Assembly (NCBI RefSeq): GCF_001704615.3
Contig: NZ_CP029397.2
Location: 2,170,001 to 2,234,000, forward strand
Direction of reading: 5' to 3'
Source of the DNA: Acinetobacter defluvii
GTDB lineage: Bacteria; Pseudomonadota; Gammaproteobacteria; Pseudomonadales; Moraxellaceae
Length of the DNA stretch: 64,000 nucleotides
Numbering within the stretch: the stretch's first letter is position 1; each line of letters begins with the position of its first letter. A program made the position numbers and the translations under genes. The notes beneath the pieces were generated by a model that saw nothing but the letters and a program-made list of their open reading frames with translations, had not been told where the DNA came from and ran no database searches. Of this stretch, positions 28,702 to 37,587 are shown piece after piece.

Positions 28702-28731
28702 GGAAAACTTTAGCAGATTGCTCAGTTTTCC
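28702..28731 (+). terminator. First hairpin downstream of maeB
   Basis: GGAAAACT (28702-28709) pairs with AGTTTTCC (28724-28731). It lacks a T-run and may be an RNA-stabilising hairpin in front of the true terminator that follows. Confidence 0.5.
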
Positions 28732-28739
28732 GACTTGAG

Positions 28740-28786
28740 AAAACCTCTATTCTGTTGCATGATTGCCTGAAGAATAGAGGTTTTTT
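28740..28786 (+). terminator. Terminator-like hairpin overlapping the cca ribosome site
   Basis: A perfect 14-bp inverted repeat, AAAACCTCTATTCT (28740-28753) and AGAATAGAGGTTTT (28771-28784), continues into T residues ending one base before the cca ATG. The AGAGG of the 3' arm is also the only Shine-Dalgarno candidate for cca, 7 nt from its start. The element can therefore both end maeB transcripts and mask cca translation on read-through RNA. Confidence 0.85.
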
Positions 28787-28787
28787 C

Positions 28788-30029
28788 ATGCAAGTTTATT
28801 TAGTAGGCGGTGCCGTCAGAGATCATTTACTCGGACATCCCTATCACGAAAAAGATTATGTTGTTGTCGGTGCAACACCTGAACAACTTCTTGCTCAAGG
28901 TTATCAACCTGTGGGTAAGGACTTCCCTGTGTTTTTGCATCCTGAAACCAAAGATGAATATGCACTTGCCCGTACCGAGCGTAAGTCAGGACAGGGCTAT
29001 CATGGATTTGAGTTCTATACTGATCCAGCCGTGACCCTAGAAGAAGATTTAATACGTCGTGATCTCACAATTAATGCCATCGCTATGGATGCAGAGGGTC
29101 AAGTATTTGATCCTTATCATGGTCAAGATGATCTAAATAATAAAATTCTTCGTCATGTATCAATCGCCTTTGCGGAAGATCCATTGCGAGTATTACGCGT
29201 TGCTCGCTTTGCTGCGCGTTATGCTCAGTATGGTTTTACTATTGCAGACGAAACCATAGCGTTAATGCGTCAACTCGCAGAATCAGGAGAATTAGAAGCG
29301 CTAACACCTGAACGGGTCTGGAAAGAAACCTCACGTGCCTTGTTAGAATCTCATGCCGATGTGTATTTTGAAGTATTACGTGAATGTGGTGCTTTAAAAG
29401 TTTTATTTCCTGAAATTGATGCCCTGTTTGGTGTACCACAACGTCCTGAATATCATCCTGAAATCGACTGTGGTATTCATACACTGTTGTCATTACAACA
29501 AGCCTGTAAAGCTAACTATTCTTTGGATGTGCGCTTTGCTGTACTTGTACATGACCTGGGTAAAGCACTCACGCCAAAAGAGGAATTACCTCGACATATT
29601 CAACATGAAGAGCGTGGTATTGAACCTGTGACTGCGATTTGTGATCGTTTAAAAGTACCCACTCAAACCAAACAACTTGCGCTTGTGGTGTGTAAAGAGC
29701 ATTTGAAATGTCATCAGGCTTTTACGTTGAAAGCAGGAACTTTATGGCGTTTGTTACAGCGTTTGGATGTATTGCGTCGTCCTGAGCGTGTAGAAGCATT
29801 TTTACAGGCTTGTGAATGTGATGCTAAAGGTCGTTTGGGCATGCAAGATCGTGACTATCCTCAGGCTGAGTTTTTATTAAAAATTATGCAACGGGTTCGC
29901 ACCATTAAAGCATCTGACCTTCCCCCTGAAGTCAAAGGCGCAGATATCGGTGAGATGCTAATTCAGAAGAGGATTGAAGCGATTGCACAGTTAAAGCATG
30001 AGTTGAGGCATCATACGCATACTCCTTAA
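28788..30029 (+). CDS. cca: Multifunctional CCA tRNA nucleotidyltransferase / phosphohydrolase
   Basis: 413 residues from this ATG, matching E. coli Cca (412). It adds and repairs the 3' CCA of tRNAs. The N-terminal nucleotidyltransferase has LVGGAVRDHLLG, the EKDYVVVG metal site, and RRDLTINAIAMD. A C-terminal HD domain is visible as LVHDLGKALT with HEERG, giving 2',3'-phosphohydrolase activity. The longer frame from a TTG at 28755 would run through the hairpin and is rejected. The start codon immediately follows the maeB terminator-like structure, an unusual arrangement. Confidence 0.95.
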   Translation: MQVYLVGGAVRDHLLGHPYHEKDYVVVGATPEQLLAQGYQPVGKDFPVFLHPETKDEYALARTERKSGQGYHGFEFYTDPAVTLEEDLIRRDLTINAIAMDAEGQVFDPYHGQDDLNNKILRHVSIAFAEDPLRVLRVARFAARYAQYGFTIADETIALMRQLAESGELEALTPERVWKETSRALLESHADVYFEVLRECGALKVLFPEIDALFGVPQRPEYHPEIDCGIHTLLSLQQACKANYSLDVRFAVLVHDLGKALTPKEELPRHIQHEERGIEPVTAICDRLKVPTQTKQLALVVCKEHLKCHQAFTLKAGTLWRLLQRLDVLRRPERVEAFLQACECDAKGRLGMQDRDYPQAEFLLKIMQRVRTIKASDLPPEVKGADIGEMLIQKRIEAIAQLKHELRHHTHTP

Positions 30030-30061
30030 AGCAGCAGTTTTCCGAGAAGCAGCCAATTTCT

Positions 30062-30472
30062 TTAAAATAATTGTCTGCTCGTTTTCCAATTTAATTCTAA
30101 TATTTTCATTTTATCGATTTTCCATAGATTTTTTTCAAAAATTAAATAGTAAATTCGGTATTTATCACCATTTTTATTTACCTCAAAACTGATCTGAATT
30201 TGATTAATTGTATCTTCTTTATAAATCTCTTGGTTATATTCAGGAGGCATACTAAAAGGAAGCGCCATTGTTCTAGATTGCTCTAAAGAGAGTACTTTTT
30301 CTGACAAATATTTATTATAAACCATTAACAATTCAGTACGTCGAAGGTTAAGATTATCGTCGCTAAAAATTGCTTGATTATCCTCATCAAAAACTTTTCC
30401 CCATTTAATCTCCCACAACCTCATTTCCGAAATAAAACTCTCCAATACAAATTTAGCTTTATTGGTATCCAT
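30062..30472 (-). CDS. Probable NTF2-fold immunity protein (orphan)
   Basis: 136 residues, no signal or membrane segment. The N-terminal pattern FVLESFISEMRLWEIKWGK and the central PPEYNQEI resemble the Imm-NTF2 family of immunity proteins that protect against polymorphic toxins. This is a pattern judgement from memory, not a search. No toxin gene is next to it; upstream on the same strand are about 645 nt of AT-rich DNA with only a small coding remnant. It may be a retained orphan immunity gene, or an unrelated NTF2-like protein. Confidence 0.6.
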   Translation of the reverse strand: MDTNKAKFVLESFISEMRLWEIKWGKVFDEDNQAIFSDDNLNLRRTELLMVYNKYLSEKVLSLEQSRTMALPFSMPPEYNQEIYKEDTINQIQISFEVNKNGDKYRIYYLIFEKNLWKIDKMKILELNWKTSRQLF

Positions 30473-31117
30473 CTAATTCCTTCATTTTTATTTATTACAA
30501 TAATATATATTGAAAACTTTAATTGAATGCACTTAGTGTTTAAGTTTTCTTAGAAAACCAGTATATTTGAATCCACGGAAACCACACAAGATTATTATAA
30601 ATTAAATTTAAAATCAAATATTTAAGAATAATATCTCTAATTTATTGTATTGACTATAACTTTTCAACTCTACTTTTAAAGAACTTCAAAATGACCTGTA
30701 ACCCAAGCTTGTATCAACTCTTCAGAATCAAACTCCTTAATCACGACTTACTCAAAACCTATATAAACAATTTTAAAATATTATAACACCTCTGTTGGAA
30801 AAATTAATTTAAGGTGTGAAATTTTATCAATCTTTAATTAAATATATAGTTGTGTATTAATAAGATTGGATATTTTTAGTTAGATTAATTTTTAATCAGA
30901 ATATTCCACCAATTCAAAATATACTTAAATATCTATGATTCATTCATTTGCTCTATATGGAAAAACTACTCATAAATCTAACACCAATAAAAGTTATAAA
31001 ATAATTTGAATAGCTTTATATAACTAGATTTTTCTAAAAAATAAACTAGAGAATTGAAATAATTTAGTTGATGATCTATCACCTAATAAACTGACTCTAT
31101 GTTAAAGAATATATTCA
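30473..31117. other. AT-rich gene-poor region
   Basis: About 645 nt without an intact gene, lying upstream of the immunity-like gene and downstream of the YiiX-like gene, both on the minus strand. The only coding-like trace is a short minus-strand remnant at 30676-30744. The base composition is more AT-rich than the flanking genes, consistent with an eroded accessory locus. Confidence 0.45.
30676..30744 (-). pseudogene. Short 3' remnant of a lost gene
   Basis: The minus-strand frame reads VIKEFDSEELIQAWVTGHF followed by EVL and a stop, 22 codons that look like the conserved C-terminus of a protein. The upstream frame is closed by stops. Situated behind an orphan immunity gene, it may be debris of a second immunity or toxin gene. 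It could also be chance. Confidence 0.3.
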
Positions 31118-31720
31118 TCAATGCACTTTAATGGTCTTTAATAGTTTTGAATCAAATAATGCTTTTGGACTAATCACCTGTTCTTGTAAAGGAATACTTT
31201 TAGTATAACGTTGTTGCATCAATGCTTTCACTTTAGCATGTTTCAGATCAAAATCTTTCAATTGTTGTAAAGGAGCTAGCTCGATTCCTAAAGCATTTTT
31301 ATAGGCTTTCCACACCAGTTCAGAGCAATAAATCGCCTGATCATTCCATTCAAAATAAAGATCATAAGGTTTAGCAAGATATTGTTCAGCTTGCTTCTGT
31401 AAAGCAATTTGTTGTTGTAGATTCAAATTTTTATATAGTCTTTTTACGACATATTTTTGTTGGACACCACGACTTACCCAAGCTTCAAATGCAGTATATT
31501 TCACAGGTTGAATCGCTTCTAACACCCATAATTTACCATTTTTATTGACCACCATTCCCATATGACTATAAGGAGAATGTGTTGCCAGTTGAATCACCTG
31601 ACTTTGTGTAGACTTTGAAGTATGGAAAATAATATCACCCGTTTGTAATGCGGCAGCATACACATGACCACAACTTAAAAATGCAATCAGATAAAATATT
31701 TTATAAATTAATTGTCTCAC
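31118..31720 (-). CDS. yiiX: YiiX-type permuted papain-like hydrolase (exported)
   Basis: 200 residues, aligned by eye with E. coli YiiX along its length. A signal peptide (to VYAAA) precedes LQTGDIIFHTSKSTQSQVIQLATHSPYSHMGMVV, which contains the His of the NlpC/P60-like permuted fold; the catalytic Cys is in IYCSELVWKAY, and LAKPYD is a family motif. These are predicted cysteine peptidases or amidases acting in the periplasm, perhaps on peptidoglycan or lipid substrates; no substrate is established. It stands alone and is divergent from a glutathione transferase gene. Confidence 0.85.
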   Translation of the reverse strand: MRQLIYKIFYLIAFLSCGHVYAAALQTGDIIFHTSKSTQSQVIQLATHSPYSHMGMVVNKNGKLWVLEAIQPVKYTAFEAWVSRGVQQKYVVKRLYKNLNLQQQIALQKQAEQYLAKPYDLYFEWNDQAIYCSELVWKAYKNALGIELAPLQQLKDFDLKHAKVKALMQQRYTKSIPLQEQVISPKALFDSKLLKTIKVH

Positions 31721-31812
31721 AGTTTAAAATCACTCATGTTATTGTTTTGAATATCATCGAACAGCAAGTGCAGTACCAAATACTCAACTTATTTCAATAA
31801 GAAGAAATCTAA

Positions 31813-32517
31813 ATGCAAATACAAATATATCATCTGCAAAACTCTCGCTCACAACGTATTGTATGGCTATGTGAAGAGCTTAAGCTAGATTATGAGTTAA
31901 TTACTTTTACTGAGTACAAACAAGAGCAAGAAATGCAAACTCATCCTCATGCTTTTAAGAAATTTCCAACTGTAGCATTTCGAAAAAATGAACAAGACAA
32001 CTTTTCTATACTCACTGAAATCAGTGCAATTACAGATTTTCTTTGCCATGTACATAACAAATTAAATGTGAATATCTGTACAGATTTAGAAGAAATCAAA
32101 TATTTTTATTATTGGAAAAATTTTGCCGATGCCTCATTTATGCCAAATTTAGCATTAAAACAGATCTTTGCACAAATCGTGCAATATACACCTTTTCCTG
32201 TGCGTTTGATTGCCAAGTTTTTTAAATATGCTTTTGATCAAAACTATTTAAATGCCGCCCTACAACAACAAATGCAATTGATTAATCAACATTTACAACA
32301 GCATACATGGATGGCAGGCGCACAGTTCAGTAATGCTGATATTTTAATGTGGTTTCCTTTATCTGCATGTCAGCAATTAAGTAATGGTTTTCAAAGTTTT
32401 GAAGCTATTAATACCTATTTAACACGAATAGAAAGTAGACCCGCCTTTCAAACCGCATGCTTGAAAGGGCAATGGTCTACTTCAGTATTTAAAAATTATT
32501 GGTCGAAAGCCAATTAA
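31813..32517 (+). CDS. Glutathione S-transferase family protein
   Basis: 234 residues. An N-terminal thioredoxin-like domain starts IYHLQNSRSQRIVWLCEELKL, with the Ser/Arg-rich glutathione site, then FPTVAF (the cis-Pro) and a glutathione-contacting region around ILTEISAI. A helical C-terminal domain contains the FSNADILMWFPL N-capping-type motif. It should conjugate glutathione to electrophiles or act as a peroxidase; the substrate is unknown. A purine-rich AAGAAGAAA lies before the ATG. Its stop overlaps the stop of the convergent Old Yellow Enzyme gene. Confidence 0.88.
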   Translation: MQIQIYHLQNSRSQRIVWLCEELKLDYELITFTEYKQEQEMQTHPHAFKKFPTVAFRKNEQDNFSILTEISAITDFLCHVHNKLNVNICTDLEEIKYFYYWKNFADASFMPNLALKQIFAQIVQYTPFPVRLIAKFFKYAFDQNYLNAALQQQMQLINQHLQQHTWMAGAQFSNADILMWFPLSACQQLSNGFQSFEAINTYLTRIESRPAFQTACLKGQWSTSVFKNYWSKAN

Positions 32518-33758
32518 GCCGACTTACGTGAATTGACACGTCCTTGAATAATGGCTTTTATATTGTTTTTAGCATAATTCAAAAATACTTTGAGTGGCGA
32601 TAAGTTCGGATTTGGTTTTTTACCTTCACCAATCGCTTTGAACTGTGCTGCATACCAAAGAATTTCCATAATCGCCATTTTATCCACAAAAGGAATACCT
32701 GTTTTAATCTGCTCTACCGCATAACGCACATCATGTCCTGCGATTAAACGATTACTCACATCAGTTTCCACTGCTAATGGACGTGCAATTCCAATAAACT
32801 CACACGCACCACTGTCTAATGCTGCATTCATACCCTTTGCTGTACGGAAGCCACCCGTTACCATTAAATGACACTTTACTTCCTTACGAATTTTTTCAGC
32901 AAAATCTAAGAAATATGCTTCACGCGCAATGGTACTCGCCTTACGTTGGTCCGCTTTCGCACCTGCCATTGCTGGGGCTTCATATGTCCCACCTGATACT
33001 TCAATAATATCAATACCTGCTGCATCAATCGCCTTAAATACTTGGATAACTTCTTCTTCCGTAATCCCTCCTCGTTGGAAATCTGCAGAGTTGAGTTTCA
33101 CAGAAATAATAAAATTTTCAGACGTCTTGGCACGTACTGCTTTGTAGATTTCTAATAAGAAACGCATACGATTTTCAATCGAACCGCCCCATTGATCTTG
33201 ACGCTTATTGGTTAATGGGGATAAAAACTGACTGATCAGATAACCATGTGCACCATGTAATTGCACACCTTCAAAACCGGCTTTTTCACTAATCCGTGCC
33301 GCCTCAGCAAAGCGAGCAATAATATCTAAAATTTCTCCCTCTTCTAAAGCACGTGGTGTACCAAAAGTTGTTGCAAGTAATGGGCTAAAAGGTACAGCAG
33401 AGGGTGCAACTGTTTCTTTATTTAAACCCTTCGGACATTGACGACCTGGATGTGACAGTTGTACTAACTGCACCATACCATATTGCTTTCCAACATTTGC
33501 CCATTCTGTAAATTTGGCTAAATCACGTTCAGTTTCAATAACCACCACACCTGGTTCATTTTTAGCTCGCCAGTCCACCATAACATTGCCTGTAATGGCA
33601 CACCCTAAACCACCTTTGCCCCATGCATCATATAAGCCCAGATGTAATTTATTCGGCTGGCCTGCACGGTTTGCCAAAGCTTCACTCATTGCACCTTTGA
33701 TAATACGGTTTTTAAATGGGATGTTTCGGATAATTAGTGCTTCTGCAATATGATTCAT
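32514..33758 (-). CDS. NADH:flavin oxidoreductase, Old Yellow Enzyme family
   Basis: 414 residues. An FMN TIM barrel of the OYE/2,4-dienoyl-CoA reductase-like group without the FeS/FAD domains. Visible are FKNRIIKGAMSEALA, VQLSHPGRQ, VQLHGAHGYLISQFLSPLTNKRQDQWGGSIENR (catalytic His/Tyr region), and VTGGFRTAKGM for phosphate binding. It likely reduces activated alkenes or xenobiotics with NAD(P)H. It is convergent with a glutathione transferase; their stop codons share the palindrome TTAA. Both are detoxification-type enzymes, but no common regulation is visible. Confidence 0.9.
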   Translation of the reverse strand: MNHIAEALIIRNIPFKNRIIKGAMSEALANRAGQPNKLHLGLYDAWGKGGLGCAITGNVMVDWRAKNEPGVVVIETERDLAKFTEWANVGKQYGMVQLVQLSHPGRQCPKGLNKETVAPSAVPFSPLLATTFGTPRALEEGEILDIIARFAEAARISEKAGFEGVQLHGAHGYLISQFLSPLTNKRQDQWGGSIENRMRFLLEIYKAVRAKTSENFIISVKLNSADFQRGGITEEEVIQVFKAIDAAGIDIIEVSGGTYEAPAMAGAKADQRKASTIAREAYFLDFAEKIRKEVKCHLMVTGGFRTAKGMNAALDSGACEFIGIARPLAVETDVSNRLIAGHDVRYAVEQIKTGIPFVDKMAIMEILWYAAQFKAIGEGKKPNPNLSPLKVFLNYAKNNIKAIIQGRVNSRKSA

Positions 33759-33864
33759 GGTGCTTCTCGAAATTGTTTTTAGAATATTTACTCTAAATTA
33801 TTTAAAAAAATGGTCAAGTTAAATCTGACAATATAGTATGTCAATTTTAAATAAATTGCTGGCT

Positions 33865-35463
33865 TTAATACTGACTCGCTGAAATGAGTTGCTTGGTGTA
33901 GTCAGTTTTTGGCTGCGTAAACAAATTTGCTGTACTTTGAAACTCAATCACTTTTGCATGACGTAAAACCAAAACTTTATGGCACAATGCCTTTACCACT
34001 TGCAAATCATGACTGATAAATAAGTAACTGATATGAAACTCAGCTTGTAACTGTCTTAATAATTTTACAATTGCACGTTGTGTAGTACGGTCTAAAGCCG
34101 ATGTTGGTTCATCAAAAATGATTAACTTTGGGCGCAAAACCAAAGCCCGTGCCAATGCGATGCGTTGTCGTTGCCCACCTGAAAGCTCATGTGGATAGCG
34201 CTGTTTAAAATCTATCGGCAATTCAACTTTTTGTAATGCTTCATCAATACGTGCAGAAATTTCATGTGTTTTGAGTTTCTTTAATGCCAAACCCTCACCA
34301 ATGATTTGTTCCACCGTCATACGTGGATTTAAACTACTAAATGGATCCTGAAACACCATTTGGAAATCCGTACGCAAAGGACGCAGTTTAGACTCTTTCA
34401 GTTTATTTAAGTCTTGGTTGAATAAGACGATTAAGCCATCACTTTCAATAAGTCTTGCAACTGCCAATGCCAATGAGGTTTTTCCTGAACCACTTTCACC
34501 CACAATGCCAATCGACTCGCACTCATGTAACCTTAAATCTAAAGGTTCGACCGCAACAAAATAATCTTTTACTCTATTCAATAAACCTTTCTTAATTGGA
34601 AATTTGACCCCCACATGATGCAATGATAAGACCAAATGCGAAGGGTCATCAGATGGCGTAGGATTGGCTTCACCAAAATCATGATCAAGCAAATGTTTAG
34701 TATAAGCTGCTTTAGGCGCATTAAAAATATCACGCACAGCACCTTTTTCTTCGACTCGCCCTTTGTTCATGACAATGACTTGATTGGCATAACGCTTGAC
34801 CAAATTCAAATCATGACTGATTAAAATCATCGCCATATCATGATTTAAAATCAATAGTTGCAATAAATTTAATACTTGTGCTTGCAGCGTCACGTCAAGT
34901 GCTGTGGTTGGTTCATCCGCAATGATAATATCTGGCTCTAGAGCCAAAGCTGCTGCAATCATGACTCGCTGCCGTTGACCACCCGACAACTCATGTGGAT
35001 AACGACTCAGTTTTTCTTCTGGCTCAGGAATCCCCACATCAGTCAGTAAATCAATCACACGTTTACGCACTTTCTGCTTAGATATGCCATTTAAGAGTAA
35101 TGGTTCGCCAATAATTTTTTCTACTCGATGCAAAGGATTAAGGGCAGTCATGGGTTCTTGAAAAATCATTGCGATTTTCTGACCACGCACTTGACGCAAT
35201 CCAGCTTCATTCATGGTCAATAAATTTTGACCTTCAAAATTGGCTTCACCTGTAATTTTGAGGTGATCAGGCAATAAACCCAGCATTGCCAAACTACTGA
35301 TCGACTTCCCTGAACCGCTCTCGCCAACAATTGCAACAGTTTCACCTGCATGCAGATCAAAATTTAAATTTTGCACCAGATCTTGTTGCTGATTTTGGAT
35401 CTGTAAGTGTCGTACCGACAACACTAATTTTGCGTCTTTATTGACGTCTTGGATCGAATGCAT
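33865..35463 (-). CDS. yejF: Peptide ABC transporter ATP-binding protein YejF
   Basis: 532 residues: two ABC ATPase domains in one chain. Each half has Walker A (GESGSGKSISS and GESGSGKTSLA), the signature LSGGQRQR, and Walker B (IIADEP and IIFDEP). It energises the YejABEF importer, which in E. coli takes up peptides including microcin C. GGGGAGG upstream supports the ATG at 35463; the frame continues to 35481. It overlaps the 3' end of yejE by 26 nt and is the last gene of the operon. Confidence 0.95.
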   Translation of the reverse strand: MHSIQDVNKDAKLVLSVRHLQIQNQQQDLVQNLNFDLHAGETVAIVGESGSGKSISSLAMLGLLPDHLKITGEANFEGQNLLTMNEAGLRQVRGQKIAMIFQEPMTALNPLHRVEKIIGEPLLLNGISKQKVRKRVIDLLTDVGIPEPEEKLSRYPHELSGGQRQRVMIAAALALEPDIIIADEPTTALDVTLQAQVLNLLQLLILNHDMAMILISHDLNLVKRYANQVIVMNKGRVEEKGAVRDIFNAPKAAYTKHLLDHDFGEANPTPSDDPSHLVLSLHHVGVKFPIKKGLLNRVKDYFVAVEPLDLRLHECESIGIVGESGSGKTSLALAVARLIESDGLIVLFNQDLNKLKESKLRPLRTDFQMVFQDPFSSLNPRMTVEQIIGEGLALKKLKTHEISARIDEALQKVELPIDFKQRYPHELSGGQRQRIALARALVLRPKLIIFDEPTSALDRTTQRAIVKLLRQLQAEFHISYLFISHDLQVVKALCHKVLVLRHAKVIEFQSTANLFTQPKTDYTKQLISASQY

Positions 35464-36451
35464 CACGAGTCGCCTCCCCAATATAAATCAATAAAGAAAG
35501 TACCAAAGCCAAAGTAAAGAACCCTGACAGTGCTAACCACGGTGCAGTTAAATTATTTTTACCTTGTAGTAATAACTCACCCAAAGAAGCAGCATCGGGC
35601 GGTAAGCCATACCCCAGAAAATCCAGTGCAGTCAGTGCTGTGATATTGGCAGTCAACATAAATGGTAACTGTGACAAACTTGAACTCATTGCATTGGGAA
35701 GAATATGTCGAAACATAATCGTGGTATCACGCACACCCAACGAACGTGCTGCACGCACATAGTCCAAATTTCGAGCACGTAAAAATTCAGCCCGTACCAA
35801 ACCGACCAAAGCAGGCCAACCGAATACCAGCATGATCAAAAATAGCCAATAGACACTTGGGGTAAACAAACTGACCAAAATCATGATCATAAACAATGTG
35901 GGTAAACCGCCCCATACTTCGAGCACACGCTGTCCAATTAAGTCAATCCAACCACCATAATAGCCCTGAATCGCTCCAACCATAATGCCTATCACTGAAG
36001 CAAATAGCGTTAATGCTAAACCAAACAATAGCGAGACACGTAAGCCATATAAAATCCGTGCCACTACATCACGTCCTTGGTCATCTGTACCGAGCCAATT
36101 TTCCTTACTAGGCGGTGCTGGTAAAGGCACTGCCAAAGCCAAATTGGGCGTTTGATAAGAATAACGTAAGATCGGCCAAATCGCCCACCCTTTGGCATCA
36201 ATCATCTGTTGTACCACAGGATCACGATAGTCCGCTTCCGTTTCAAATATCCCACCAAAAGTCGTTTCTGGGTATTTTTTTAGAACAGGTGTGTAATATT
36301 CTTCATCATATTTCACTAAAAGGGGTTTATCGTTGGCAATAAACTCTACCCCTAAAGACAAGATAAAAATAATAATAAATAAAATAAAACAACTAAAACC
36401 TAAGCGATTTTTCTTAAATCTTTTCAGCCTTGCTTGCATGATCGGTGACAT
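35438..36451 (-). CDS. yejE: Peptide ABC transporter permease YejE
   Basis: 337 residues with six predicted membrane helices and the binding-protein-dependent transport signature VRAARSLGVRDTTIMFRHILPNA. The N-terminal periplasmic insert between helices 1 and 2 (ETEADYRDPVVQ and GTDDQGRDVVARI) is typical of YejE. It forms the channel with YejB. The ATG shares its A with the yejB TAA (TAATG), so the two are coupled. Confidence 0.95.
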   Translation of the reverse strand: MSPIMQARLKRFKKNRLGFSCFILFIIIFILSLGVEFIANDKPLLVKYDEEYYTPVLKKYPETTFGGIFETEADYRDPVVQQMIDAKGWAIWPILRYSYQTPNLALAVPLPAPPSKENWLGTDDQGRDVVARILYGLRVSLLFGLALTLFASVIGIMVGAIQGYYGGWIDLIGQRVLEVWGGLPTLFMIMILVSLFTPSVYWLFLIMLVFGWPALVGLVRAEFLRARNLDYVRAARSLGVRDTTIMFRHILPNAMSSSLSQLPFMLTANITALTALDFLGYGLPPDAASLGELLLQGKNNLTAPWLALSGFFTLALVLSLLIYIGEATRDAFDPRRQ

Positions 36452-37530
36452 TATTTTGCACCTCTTGATTCAAAATTAATCCGAGGATCAATGATTTGAT
36501 ATAAGACATCACTAATCAAACGCAAAACCAAACCTAATAATGTAAATAAGAATAGCGTTCCAAAAATCACAGGATAATCCCGCTGAGTAATCGCTTCGAA
36601 ACCAAGCAAACCCAACCCATCTAAATTGAAAATGATTTCAATAAATAAATTACCCACGAAGAAAATACCCACCAAAGCTTCAGGCAACCCTGCGATCACG
36701 ATCAACATTGCATTTCGAAATACATGCCCATACAGCACGCGATTTTCATTTAAACCTTTGGCACGTGCAGCAATCACATATTGTTTATTTAACTCTTCCA
36801 TAAAGGAGTATTTAGTAAGATAGGTCAAACCAGCAAAACCACCCAACACAATGGCGATCAAAGGCAAAGTCATATGCCAAAAATAATCTTTAATTTTTCC
36901 AAATAAACTTAAACTATGAAAGTCATCCGAAACTAAACCTTGCAGCGGAAACCATTGAAAATATGAGCCCCCTGCAAAGAACACGATCAGTAAAACTGCA
37001 AATACAAATGATGGAACTGCGTAGCCAACTGCTAATAATAACGAAGTTGATTTATCAAAAATCATGCCATGCTGTTTGGCTTTTTTGATACCCAACGGAA
37101 TAGATACCAAATAAATCAATAAGGTGCTCCATAAGCCCAAAGACACTGTTACAGGCATTTTTTCCCATAACAATTGTGTCACAGGCTTATCTTTAAAAAA
37201 ACTCGTACCAAAGTCAAAATGCAAATATCCTTTCAGCATCATCCAAAAGCGTTCAGGTGCAGATTTATCAAAGCCATATTGTGCTTTGATTTTCTCTACC
37301 ATCTCATCACTCAAACCACGTGCGCCTTGGTACTGACTGGCTTGATTTGAATTCGAAGCCACTTCTGCCCCCATAGCAGCATTGCCCATCCCTTGAAAAC
37401 TTTCTGCTTGTTGAACGGCTTGCTCTACGGGACCCCCTGGTGCAAGTTGAACCACGACAAAGTTAATCAATAAAATAAAAAACAATGTTGGAATGATCAG
37501 TAGAAGTCGTTTGAGTATGTATGTGCCCAT
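36451..37530 (-). CDS. yejB: Peptide ABC transporter permease YejB
   Basis: 359 residues from the internal ATG at 37530, giving the standard MGTYILKRLLLIIPTLFF start and about the length of E. coli YejB (364). The frame opens 15 codons earlier without need. Motifs include VVQLAPGGPVEQA, ARGLSDEMVEKIKAQYGFDK, FFAGGSYFQWFPLQGL, the EAA-type loop AARAKGLNENRVLYGHVFRNAM, and DYPVIFGTLF. It is a six-helix inner-membrane permease. AAGGA lies upstream of the start. Confidence 0.94.
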   Translation of the reverse strand: MGTYILKRLLLIIPTLFFILLINFVVVQLAPGGPVEQAVQQAESFQGMGNAAMGAEVASNSNQASQYQGARGLSDEMVEKIKAQYGFDKSAPERFWMMLKGYLHFDFGTSFFKDKPVTQLLWEKMPVTVSLGLWSTLLIYLVSIPLGIKKAKQHGMIFDKSTSLLLAVGYAVPSFVFAVLLIVFFAGGSYFQWFPLQGLVSDDFHSLSLFGKIKDYFWHMTLPLIAIVLGGFAGLTYLTKYSFMEELNKQYVIAARAKGLNENRVLYGHVFRNAMLIVIAGLPEALVGIFFVGNLFIEIIFNLDGLGLLGFEAITQRDYPVIFGTLFLFTLLGLVLRLISDVLYQIIDPRINFESRGAK

Positions 37531-37587
37531 TGATTTGATATTCCTTGTAAGCGCATGACTTTTATTTTCAATCAAATACAGTCTGAA

